The position numbers and the translations under genes are program-made. The notes under the pieces were generated by a model that worked only from the letters and a program-made list of their open reading frames with translations, did no database searches and was not told where the DNA came from. DNA of 17,413 nt from an uncultured Lachnospiraceae bacterium (GTDB taxonomy: Bacteria; Bacillota; Clostridia; Lachnospirales; Lachnospiraceae), in NCBI GenBank assembly GCA_947178465.1, contig CAMWYL010000023.1, positions 1 through 17,413 of the forward strand, written 5' to 3'. Positions within the stretch are counted from its first letter, which is position 1. Each line of letters opens with the position of its first letter. Of this stretch, positions 8,051 through 15,949 are shown in pieces.

Positions 8051-8175
8051 ATTCCCTATTCTGCACCTCTTCACTTATTTATCGTGCACTCACACTGACT
8101 TTTGTTTCATTATACCATCTTCTAAATAATTTGAATACTCTATTTTGCTATCCGGAAACGGATATATGCAAAAAT

Positions 8176-8977
8176 TCATTTATGATATTTTCCAATTCTC
8201 TCTTTTTTCTTTTTATACGGCAGTTGCACAACAGCGCGCATCAAACCGTAATATTTTGTTGAAACGATATAAAACCATTCACGGAAATTCTTTGATGCAT
8301 GTGTATATATCCAACGCAAGAGCCTTTCTTTCATCCCCATCTTTCCTACCGGCATGGGCTTTTTCCCTTTCCATGGAGACCGCTCCAAATAACTCCACCA
8401 CAAATCTTTTATTGGCCCTTAGCCCCCCTACTCACGCGTCCGATACAAAAATGTCTTGGGAATATGAATAATCTCCGGATGTGCGCACGCTTCTTTCAAT
8501 TCTTTATCAGTAATCACCTTTGCTGCGTTAAATTTTCCCTTATTTCTTTCAGAAAAATCGATCGTAGATGCATAAATATTGTATTTCAACGGCAATTGGG
8601 CATATTCAAACTGAAACTCCATATTCAAAATATCTTTATCTTTGCCATCATGCTTTCTTCCATATTTTTTAGCAAACCGCCTGCATCTCTCCTCTGCTCG
8701 AAAATCTTTCCATATCGGAAGATAAAAGAATACCATTTCCGCAATAGCATAACGATAATTCATACGAAAATGGCAATGAAATAACCTCAAGCATCATATC
8801 AATGTGCGGATATCCCCAGATGACTTCATAGAATTTGTCTTGATTTTCCCTACTCATACCCAGCGCCAAAACATAGACATGATATTCCACACACTCACTG
8901 GCATTAATCAACAATGAGGTAAACGAAACTCCTGCCATAAATGCAAAATTATTATCGCATTGATTCAAAACATTAAT
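8176..8977 (-). pseudogene. broken GT8-family glycosyltransferase
   Basis: Joining frames recovers a GT8 (LgtC/galacturonosyltransferase-like) protein. The N-terminus reads NVLNQCDNNFAFMAGVSFT and YHVYVLALGMSRENQDKFYE. A frameshift near 8760 leads to YRYAIAEM, followed by a large internal deletion. The C-terminal half then reads CRRFAKKYG, DKDILNMEF and LPLKYNIYASTIDFSER, ending at a TGA near 8428. After two stops the frame resumes with WWSYLERSPWKGK, the typical GT8 tail. The deleted part contains the DxD Mn-binding motif. The original start codon appears lost: ATT stands where family members usually have ATG before NVL, overlapping the end of the upstream GtrB-like gene. An intact relative would transfer a hexose from a UDP-sugar. 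The bases between it and the GT2 stub (8075-8175) show nothing else I can identify. Confidence 0.8.
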
Positions 8978-9941
8978 TATTTTTCTTATCACTATCATCC
9001 TTACTGATATTGCTTTCTTTCAGTATAAAAATCGGCCTGTCCTTCGACTCTATATAAATCCTCGCCAAATATTCACCAATAATCCCCAAAAGCAGAATGA
9101 TAGTTCCCCCAAAAAACATAAGTAATATCACAATTGTTGCATATCCTGTCCTCGGTCCGGTACTTCTTATGTTGGTAATCAGAAAATGAATAGCATATAT
9201 AAACGTAATGATATCAATCGTAAATCCAAGCCAGACGGCAGCTCTTAACGGAGTCGTTGCAAATGCGATAAATCCGCTTACCGCATATCTGCACAATCCC
9301 CAAAAAGACCATTTTGTCCGCCCTGCCGCCCGTTCTACATTTTTATACTCAATCCAGCAGGTCGAAAATCCAACCCAGCTGAATAATCCTTTGGTAAATC
9401 TCTCTTTTTCCTTCATGGAGACAATCGTTGATACCACCTGCCGTGTCATTACGCGGTAGTCACTTCCCCCCTGCGTCATTTCCAACCCTGTCAGCAGCTT
9501 CATTGCCTTATACCAAAACCTTGAAAAAAGGCTACGGACTTTGGGCTCCCCTTCCCTGCTGACTCTTCTCGCTCCGCAACAGTCATACCCTTCTTCTATT
9601 TTGGACAGCATCTGTGGAAGTAAAGCCGGCGGATGCTGCAAATCCGCATCCATCAACACAACATAATCCGCCTTTGCATAAGATAAGCCTGCATAAATTG
9701 CTGCTTCTTTACCAAAATTACGTGAAAAGGAAATATATTTTACGGTATCATGACCTTTTTCCCGAACAAGCTTTTTTATATTATATAAAGTATCATCCTT
9801 GCTTCCATCATCAACATATATAACACACCATGAATACTCCTTCTTATCAAGGTGTATAAGATTCTTTTCTATTTCGGAATATAACAATGCTATACATGAT
9901 GATTCATTGAAGCAAGGTACAACTATATCTATGGTCTTCAC
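8973..9941 (-). CDS. GtrB/DPM1-like polyprenyl-phosphate glycosyltransferase
   Basis: This 322-residue protein closely follows the GtrB (bactoprenol glucosyltransferase) pattern: IDIVVPCFNE, VDDGSKDDT at 43-51, SFSRNFGKEAA, and the metal/donor motif DADLQHPP at 98-105. It continues with YRVMTR, KEKERFTKGLFSWVGF and GRTKWSFWGLCRYAVSGFIAFATTPLR, then two transmembrane segments ending in LLGIIGEYLARIYIESKDRP. Such enzymes move a hexose from a UDP-sugar to undecaprenyl phosphate on the cytoplasmic side, giving a donor for extracytoplasmic GT-C enzymes. The start is GTG 9941, with AGGG seven bases upstream. It is more distant from the two other GtrB-like proteins here than they are from each other, so it probably loads a different sugar. 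Family secure; sugar unknown. Confidence 0.92.
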   Translation of the reverse strand: MKTIDIVVPCFNESSCIALLYSEIEKNLIHLDKKEYSWCVIYVDDGSKDDTLYNIKKLVREKGHDTVKYISFSRNFGKEAAIYAGLSYAKADYVVLMDADLQHPPALLPQMLSKIEEGYDCCGARRVSREGEPKVRSLFSRFWYKAMKLLTGLEMTQGGSDYRVMTRQVVSTIVSMKEKERFTKGLFSWVGFSTCWIEYKNVERAAGRTKWSFWGLCRYAVSGFIAFATTPLRAAVWLGFTIDIITFIYAIHFLITNIRSTGPRTGYATIVILLMFFGGTIILLLGIIGEYLARIYIESKDRPIFILKESNISKDDSDKKNN

Positions 9942-9987
9942 TAATACACCCTTTCCCTTTGTAAAAACATGCCCGGCAAAGCAATTA

Positions 9988-10216
9988 TCATAATTCTTTA
10001 TTTACATTCAGATAATCTAAATATTCCAAGGACGCCGGAATTAACCGTTTATGCTCATACTTTTAAAGAATTTCTTAACACTTATCGTCAACAGCAACAA
10101 CAGTCTAAAATCATCTGTTATTACGCGTAAGGAGCGAAACATAAGAATTCCTTAGTCTGAGCGACCACTTCAAAGCAATTTGCAAAATGCCATCATATAC
10201 CAAATGTGAAATCCAT
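9988..10216 (-). pseudogene. unrecognised gene remnant
   Basis: The 314-base gap between two GtrB-like genes is not empty. After the upstream stop there is a strong GGGAGGAG motif (10236-10229) and an ATG at 10216 that meets a stop after six codons. Further on, open pieces in different frames read ALKWSLRLRNSYVSLLTRNN, then DDFRLLLLLTISVKKFF, then KYEHKRLIPASLEYLDYL, closing at a TGA at 9990-9988. The composition and a proper RBS at the front suggest a former gene of which start and end survive and most of the middle is deleted. I cannot name the family; the basic, hydrophobic tail would suit a glycosyltransferase or another membrane-associated enzyme. Alternatively it is non-coding DNA with chance open frames. 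Confidence 0.45.
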
Positions 10217-10255
10217 AAATTTACGGTTCTCCTCCCAAAAGCTCAAATGCATCCA

Positions 10256-11206
10256 TCAGCAGTCCTCATCAAAATTAATCCTTTTCTCCTCCACCACAAG
10301 CGGCCGCTTAATCACACGTGTATTGATATTCAATATATACTCGCCAAGCAATCCGATAAAAAACAACTGTAAAGAACCGATTACATAAATACCAATAATC
10401 ATTGGCGCATTACCGGCCTGGAAATTATTCCAATTAATCAATTTCATAATCAGATACATCAGCGCTACCAATAAGCTGACCCCGGAGGAAATAAAGCCCA
10501 GAAGTGTGGCAAGACGCAACCCAACCTTCGTATAAGATGTAATACTCAGCATGGCCGCGTCATACAGACTGTAAAAGTTATTATGCGTCTTCCCGGCCCT
10601 TCTCTGCGCCTGCTCATACTCTATCTCTTTACGATTAAACCCATGTCCATACTCTGCCACAATTCCTCTCAAGAACGGAATAGGATCATCCAATTCCTTT
10701 AAAATATCAATAAACGTCTTGTCATACAATCCAAAACCCGTAAAATGCTCTATCATCTGCGTTGCTGACATACTCTTAATCATTCTGTAGTAAATGGAGC
10801 GAAGACAATACAAAATCGGGTTCTCTCTACTGCTCGTCTTAATTGCCGAGACAATTTTATGTCCCTTTTCCCATTCCTCCACAAACCTCGGCAGCAGCTC
10901 CACGGGATCCTGAAAGTCGCAGCACATGGATATCGTACAGTCCCCTGTCGTCTGGCACATCCCATAAAACGGCGAGTTAAACTGCCCGAAATTCGTCACA
11001 TTGAAAATCGCCTTAATCCTCTTATTCCGCGCACAGATTTCCTCAAGCTTATCCCTTGTTCCATCCGTGGAACAGTTATCAATAAATACCAGCTCATAGT
11101 CATAATTGCTCAACTCTTTTTCCAGTATATTTACCACCGCTTCACTGATTGGCCCGACATTCTCGACCTCATTAAAGCAGGGAATCAGAACACTGATTTT
11201 CTTCAT
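10256..11206 (-). CDS. GtrB/DPM1-like polyprenyl-phosphate glycosyltransferase (paralog B)
   Basis: This 316-residue protein has ISVLIPCFNEVENV at 4-17, FIDNCSTDGT at 41-50, the NFGQFNSPFYG segment, the donor motif DFQDP at 97-101, and IEHFTGFGLYD. It has two C-terminal transmembrane spans (about 233-256 and 270-292) and the tail GEYILNINTRVIKRPLV. It should load a sugar onto polyprenyl phosphate at the cytoplasmic face. ATG 11206 is chosen because GGAGG lies five bases upstream; the open frame reaches 11320, but those 38 codons have no RBS and overlap the upstream gene. By eye it is highly similar over its whole length to the protein at 13198-14169, and the two flank the large membrane protein. 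A small remnant follows its stop. Confidence 0.92.
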   Translation of the reverse strand: MKKISVLIPCFNEVENVGPISEAVVNILEKELSNYDYELVFIDNCSTDGTRDKLEEICARNKRIKAIFNVTNFGQFNSPFYGMCQTTGDCTISMCCDFQDPVELLPRFVEEWEKGHKIVSAIKTSSRENPILYCLRSIYYRMIKSMSATQMIEHFTGFGLYDKTFIDILKELDDPIPFLRGIVAEYGHGFNRKEIEYEQAQRRAGKTHNNFYSLYDAAMLSITSYTKVGLRLATLLGFISSGVSLLVALMYLIMKLINWNNFQAGNAPMIIGIYVIGSLQLFFIGLLGEYILNINTRVIKRPLVVEEKRINFDEDC

Positions 11207-11209
11207 TCC

Positions 11210-11216
11210 AACCTCC
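11210..11216 (-). promoter_or_regulatory. RBS deciding the paralog B start
   Basis: TGGAGGT lies just upstream of ATG 11206, with its GGAGG core five bases from the start. This is the best ribosome-binding site around this gene's 5' end, and it argues against the extended start at 11320. Confidence 0.6.
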
Positions 11217-11288
11217 ACAAACCGATACACGTATTTGCTCTGCTTGTCCAAGTATATCATCATTCGGTAAAAAAGGAAACCTATTGCT

Positions 11289-13232
11289 TCAAAATACCAG
11301 CATGAAGACCGTCCAACCACGATAGGAGAATTCCTTACACTGTGCCTCCGGATACTCGGCCTTAAGCTTCTCCGCCGATTCTTCCCCCAACAATTCCGAG
11401 TAAATATAACAGCTCTTTTTTGTCCCTTCCATCAATGGTGTCTGAATATCCGTATATTCCGTCTTCAGCTCATACATGACGAAAGGCTGCGTCCCCGACC
11501 GCTCATAATTGTATCTGCGCTTATCAACTGCATCCCAATATTGCTCCACCTCATAGTATGCTCCACGCTCCACACCGCTAACCATCATTCCGTCAAATGC
11601 GTACATGGACCCGTTCTGTGTCGGTATATATATCGGAAGCTCTTCTTTCAGCGCATAGACCAACGCCTGATTAAAAGCCGTTTCCTCCCACAGCATCTGT
11701 TTATTATAAATCATACTGTCTCCCATGACGGGAGAACCTGTGGAAAGCATTACTGAAGTTCCCGTATTTACCCGCTGAAAGCATAGCAGACTGACAAAAT
11801 CAACCGTTCTGTATGATGAAACCAACATCAGCAATGAAAGCGCCATCATCGCGTTTCGTACCATGTTCTCCTTCCACAGCACAGCTAAGACGCTGAAAGC
11901 CGTCAGATAAAGTATTATCGGCACGGCGGCCGCGTATCTTGCATGATTTACCGTTTTGAACATGACACTGAAAACCGTAAATGCCGCCAGAGAAAGCATC
12001 AAAGGAATCCACCACATTAATCGGTACACTGCCTGATTTTTTATTTGATTCCAAACGATCCGTATCCCTCCGGCTATGATAATAAACACCATAAGCCAAT
12101 TAAAATTCAAGACATACAGCACCTTCAGTTTATCCAATACATATGCATTATCTATCGCAAATTCTCCGGCACCCCCGGACCAGCCTCCGATAAGCAGATA
12201 CATCACCAGCCATAAAAGACCTGTCAGCAGCATTAAGTAATATTCATAATGACTAAATACACGCCGGATACGCTCGGATACGCTGTCTGTATTTTCCTCG
12301 CACCAATTCATCAGAACGATTCCCATGCAGAAAGCTCCATAAGCCACTATTGCCGGCTCCTTCGTGAAGCAAAAGCAGAGTGCTGCCATAAAATGCAGTA
12401 TCCATCGCTTTGAAAATGCAAAATATACAACCCATATAAAAAAACAGGTCGTAGCATAATCGAGGCTGTAATAATTTACCATGCCCAAAAGAAACGGTGA
12501 AAAAGCATAGAACGCGGCTCCGGCAAGATACAGCCCCCGCTGTCGTCCCGGGATCAGATACCTGATTGTCAAATAAAACCCTGCAATACTCCCCAAATAA
12601 AACAGTACATTCATCGCCGCCATTGTAACAGGAGGGTTATTGATAATCGTATTTATCATGCAGTACAGACCACCATAGGCCTGCGATAAATGCCCGTACG
12701 CTCCAAGACTGCTCAGGGAACGGACATCCATATCCCTGCAGGCCAGCTCATACAACGCGCCGTCCCACCGCAGCTGTACCTGAAACGGCTCTATTGCCAA
12801 AAGCCCTGCCGCCGCCATGAGAAGCAGAAACGGGTAGTATACTCTGATATCTGCCTCACGCTGTCTTTTCAGTCTCACCGCACAATACAGACCGCAGACG
12901 ATCCATGCGATATCCGTAACCGCATAGTATAATCCATATTCAGCCCGCCGTATATCCGATATTAGAAGCAGCACAAAAAACAACACAAGTATGCCGTTCA
13001 GTAAATATATCTGTCCACGTATACGCTCCCATTCCACACTTTTTGTTATGCAGAACAAGTAACAGCCCAACGCTCCAAACGCGGCCGCCACACATGGCAG
13101 CACATACTGTTCTCCCTGATAAGCGATGGTAGAGAAACACCAGGACAGCCAGAGCAGGAGCACCGCGGTGACTCCTGTCAATAATATCCCCGTTCTCCTA
13201 TCGCTCATCCGCATTTTTTTGGACAGTCTCAT
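11289..13232 (-). CDS. large polytopic membrane protein, probable GT-C-type glycosyltransferase
   Basis: About 647 residues with roughly 12 hydrophobic spans filling the first two thirds, then a C-terminal region of about 150 residues likely to face outside (LSTGSPVMGDSMIYN, QALVYALKEELPIYIPTQNG). An early outer loop contains RWDGALYELACRDMDVRSL and GHLSQAYGGLYC (about residues 155-191), with acidic and His residues where GT-C enzymes place catalytic groups. GT-C transferases use polyprenyl-phosphate sugars, the product of the GtrB-like enzymes on either side, so the pairing is coherent. The GT-C call is inference from topology and context; a membrane protein of glycan assembly without transferase activity is possible. 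Start ATG 13232 has AGGA nine bases upstream and lies inside the previous gene's 3' end; ATG 13214 and a TTG at 13256 are alternatives. Confidence 0.75.
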   Translation of the reverse strand: MRLSKKMRMSDRRTGILLTGVTAVLLLWLSWCFSTIAYQGEQYVLPCVAAAFGALGCYLFCITKSVEWERIRGQIYLLNGILVLFFVLLLISDIRRAEYGLYYAVTDIAWIVCGLYCAVRLKRQREADIRVYYPFLLLMAAAGLLAIEPFQVQLRWDGALYELACRDMDVRSLSSLGAYGHLSQAYGGLYCMINTIINNPPVTMAAMNVLFYLGSIAGFYLTIRYLIPGRQRGLYLAGAAFYAFSPFLLGMVNYYSLDYATTCFFIWVVYFAFSKRWILHFMAALCFCFTKEPAIVAYGAFCMGIVLMNWCEENTDSVSERIRRVFSHYEYYLMLLTGLLWLVMYLLIGGWSGGAGEFAIDNAYVLDKLKVLYVLNFNWLMVFIIIAGGIRIVWNQIKNQAVYRLMWWIPLMLSLAAFTVFSVMFKTVNHARYAAAVPIILYLTAFSVLAVLWKENMVRNAMMALSLLMLVSSYRTVDFVSLLCFQRVNTGTSVMLSTGSPVMGDSMIYNKQMLWEETAFNQALVYALKEELPIYIPTQNGSMYAFDGMMVSGVERGAYYEVEQYWDAVDKRRYNYERSGTQPFVMYELKTEYTDIQTPLMEGTKKSCYIYSELLGEESAEKLKAEYPEAQCKEFSYRGWTVFMLVF

Positions 13233-14169
13233 CAAAGTTAATCCTTTCTTCCTCAATCACCAAAGGCCGGTTCATTATTCTCTGATTCATGCTCAGAATA
13301 TATTCCCCAAGCAGTCCGATAAAAATCAGCTGAACCGCACCGAGGAAAAACAAACCAACTGCTATGGTTGCCATCCCCATATTATAATTTTCCCACAAAA
13401 CAAGCTTTATTATAACGTAAAATATTGCTATCAGAAAACTGATCCCCGCGATAATAAAGCCCATAAAAGACGCCAGGCGAAGCCCTATCTTAGTATAAGA
13501 AGTAAAGCTCAGCATTGCCGCGTCATACAGCTTATAAAAATTATTTTTTGTCTTTCCATATCTGCGCCGCTGCTGCTCATACGGTATTTCCTTTCGCTTC
13601 CACCCAAGCTCTGCCACAATCCCACGTAAAAAGGGCGTCGGATCATTCAATTTACGAAGAACCTCTATAAACTCCCTGTCGTACAGACCAAAGCCTGTAA
13701 AATGCTCTATCTGTTCTACCTCCGACATTTTTTTAATCAGCTTATAATAGACGGAACGAAGAAAATACATCAGTTTATTTTCTTTGCTGGTCGTCTTCTT
13801 CCCGATTACGATTTTATATCCCTGCTCCCACTCCTTTACAAACTGTGGTATCATTTCAACAGGATCCTGAAAATCGGCACATAACAGGATGACACAATCC
13901 CCTGTCGTCTGTTGGAGTCCGTAATAGGGAGAATTGAACTGCCCGAAATTCTTGGCATTAAAAATGGCTTTGATATTGGGGTCCTTTTCGCAGAGTGTCC
14001 GCAGCCGATTCCTAGTGTCATCATTTGACGCGTTATCTATAAATACCAGCTCATATTGGTATTCAGCTAAAATCTCCTGCTTAAATATACCTACCACCGC
14101 TTCCGCCAAAGGAATTACATTCTCTTCCTCATTGTATGTAGGTACCAAAATGCTGATTTTCCCCTTCAT
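13198..14169 (-). CDS. GtrB/DPM1-like polyprenyl-phosphate glycosyltransferase (paralog A)
   Basis: This 323-residue protein has ISILVPTYNEEENV at 5-18, FIDNASNDDT at 43-52, NFGQFNSPYYG, the donor motif DFQDP at 99-103, IEHFTGFGLYD, and RRRYGKTKNNFYKLYDAAM. Two transmembrane spans precede the tail GEYILSMNQRIMNRPLV. It is expected to transfer a sugar from a nucleotide donor to a polyprenyl phosphate. ATG 14169 is preceded by GGAGG at five bases and begins 22 bases after the upstream ThDP-enzyme stop. Its last codons overlap the start of the large membrane protein. It aligns end to end with the 10256-11206 protein, including the closing RPLVxEExRINFDE, so one arose from the other or both from a recent common ancestor. 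Substrate unknown. Confidence 0.92.
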   Translation of the reverse strand: MKGKISILVPTYNEEENVIPLAEAVVGIFKQEILAEYQYELVFIDNASNDDTRNRLRTLCEKDPNIKAIFNAKNFGQFNSPYYGLQQTTGDCVILLCADFQDPVEMIPQFVKEWEQGYKIVIGKKTTSKENKLMYFLRSVYYKLIKKMSEVEQIEHFTGFGLYDREFIEVLRKLNDPTPFLRGIVAELGWKRKEIPYEQQRRRYGKTKNNFYKLYDAAMLSFTSYTKIGLRLASFMGFIIAGISFLIAIFYVIIKLVLWENYNMGMATIAVGLFFLGAVQLIFIGLLGEYILSMNQRIMNRPLVIEEERINFDETVQKNADER

Positions 14170-14191
14170 AGCGCCCTCCGTATCCTTTTGT

Positions 14192-15919
14192 TTACAGTTC
14201 CATCAGATAATTATATAATGCTCTGTCCATCAGCGGCTCCTGATCCTGATTCGGCTTCCCAAATTCAAGCTTCGGAGACACAACGGTATTGTTTTGAAGC
14301 ATTATCTCGTATAAATGCGGCATCTCATCCTCCCATTCCATATGGCCTGTGCCCTCAGTATCATAAATGTGATCCGCCAAAATACCATACGCATTCGCAA
14401 TCCTGCAAAAATCCGGAACCGTATAGCCGCTGTTTTCCATGGTATAATAATAATTTGACTCAAAGTACATCTCCTGAAAATGCCGAATCATTCCCAAAGA
14501 CATATTGTTAAGGACAACCATCTTAATCGGCAATCTTTCCCTTGTAATAAATTGCAGCTCCTGAATGTTCATCTGAAATCCTCCATCGCCGCAAAAACAT
14601 ACGACCGGCCTGCGCGTGGCATAATATATACCGATTGCCGCCGGCAGGGCGTACCCCATGGAACCGTGCCCACCGGAAAAATAGAGCCTCTGCCGTTCCT
14701 TCATTCTGAAGGACTGCGCAACCCAAACCATATTTTGCCCCACATCCGCCACAACATTATAAGCATCCGGAACAGTATAGCTGATTGCGTTAATGATCCG
14801 ATTAGGCTCCTTCTCATCTATATATTTTATCCGCTGCTTGATTTCCCTGCAAACCGCAAGCCAGCTCTCATAATGCTGTTTCGTACTCATAACCGCATCC
14901 AGAATCCTCAATGCCGATGACAATGAGAGCCGGAACTGCTTCTCATCCTGCCGTATTTTATTTTCAAGCTCGTTTTCATCAATATCCACGCGAATAATTG
15001 TTGCCTGTGGCGCAAAATTCTCTCTTTTTCCGCCGACCTGCCGCACATCCAGTCTTGTACCCAGACAAATGAGCACGTCGCACTTTGCCACAACAAAATT
15101 TGCGGTACGATTCCCGTAAGCGCCAATAAAACCGTAGTAAATTCCTTCCAACCCTTTATCCTCCGGAATAATGTCTACGGCTAACATACTGGATACAACG
15201 GGAATCGAACATTTTCTCAAAATTTCCCTGATTTGTTCCACTCTGTTGTCTGTTTTAATTCCGTTTCCCAGCAAAATACATGGTCTTTCCGCCTTTTTCA
15301 GGATTTCCTCAAGGCAGCTCTGATACCATCCGCACTCCTCCGAGGAATCATCTTCTTCGTGACAGCACTGCTCTTCATGCGGCAGGGAGGCCTCATCCGT
15401 CTCTGCACGCAGAACATTCATGGGAATATCCAAGACAACAGGACCTTTCCTTCCCGTATCAGCCTCCCGGAAGGCCTCGTTCAACACTCTTCCGATATCC
15501 TTTGGATTTTCTACATATACTGCCATCTTGGTCACACCCGCAACCATTGATATAATATCTGTTTCCTGAAATCCCTTCTGACGAATTTTCGATGCGCCCT
15601 TCGCTTCAAAGGTATTTACCTGCCCTGTGATGAAAACCGTCGGAATGGAATCAAAATACGCATTACAGATGCCGGTTATTAAATTGGTAGCACCCGGACC
15701 GCTTGTAGCGAACGCCACCCCCACTTTATGGGAGGCCTGCGCATAGCCGCATGCAGCAAAAGCAGCGCCTTGCTCATGATAGGTGATATGCGTTGCGATA
15801 TCCTGCTCATATTTTCCTAAGGAATCCATTAAGTGAGTGACCATCCCTCCCGGATATCCAAACACGTCCGTAATACCTTTCTGAATAAGATATTCCACTA
15901 TATAATCCGATACTTTCAT
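14192..15919 (-). CDS. ThDP-dependent enzyme of the acetolactate synthase superfamily
   Basis: This complete 575-residue protein has the three-domain IlvB-like layout. The N-terminal Pyr domain carries catalytic Glu49 in YHEQGAAFAA. A central FAD-fold-type domain includes LGTRLDVRQVGG. The C-terminal PP domain has the ThDP/Mg motif GDGGFQMN at 444-451 and Asn-Asn at 471-472. RQKGFQETDI near 113-122 parallels the acetolactate synthase segment. An acidic linker with clustered cysteines (about 173-196) is unusual. ATG 15919 has GGAG six bases upstream. In a glycan operon, without an IlvN-type regulatory subunit in the window, a role like YerE (a ThDP flavoenzyme adding a two-carbon unit from pyruvate to a CDP-4-keto sugar) is more attractive than branched-chain amino-acid synthesis. 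The specific reaction is inferred only. Confidence 0.85.
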   Translation of the reverse strand: MKVSDYIVEYLIQKGITDVFGYPGGMVTHLMDSLGKYEQDIATHITYHEQGAAFAACGYAQASHKVGVAFATSGPGATNLITGICNAYFDSIPTVFITGQVNTFEAKGASKIRQKGFQETDIISMVAGVTKMAVYVENPKDIGRVLNEAFREADTGRKGPVVLDIPMNVLRAETDEASLPHEEQCCHEEDDSSEECGWYQSCLEEILKKAERPCILLGNGIKTDNRVEQIREILRKCSIPVVSSMLAVDIIPEDKGLEGIYYGFIGAYGNRTANFVVAKCDVLICLGTRLDVRQVGGKRENFAPQATIIRVDIDENELENKIRQDEKQFRLSLSSALRILDAVMSTKQHYESWLAVCREIKQRIKYIDEKEPNRIINAISYTVPDAYNVVADVGQNMVWVAQSFRMKERQRLYFSGGHGSMGYALPAAIGIYYATRRPVVCFCGDGGFQMNIQELQFITRERLPIKMVVLNNMSLGMIRHFQEMYFESNYYYTMENSGYTVPDFCRIANAYGILADHIYDTEGTGHMEWEDEMPHLYEIMLQNNTVVSPKLEFGKPNQDQEPLMDRALYNYLMEL

Positions 15920-15949
15920 TCTCTCTCCTGCTTTCTATGAATGGGCAGA

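Noticed and set aside
8176..8998. Three separate small hypothetical genes (75, 120 and 109 codons)
   Set aside because: Their peptides are consecutive parts of one GT8 protein in shifted frames, so a single pseudogene explains them better.
11207..11320. N-terminal extension of GtrB paralog B to 11320
   Set aside because: Paralog A begins at the equivalent MK...ISxLxP position, and the GGAGG before ATG 11206 fixes the start.
14192..15919. Calling this gene ilvB for branched-chain amino-acid synthesis
   Set aside because: There is no ilvN, ilvC or ilvD neighbour in the window, it sits in a glycan operon next to a divergent paralog, and the fold alone does not fix the reaction.
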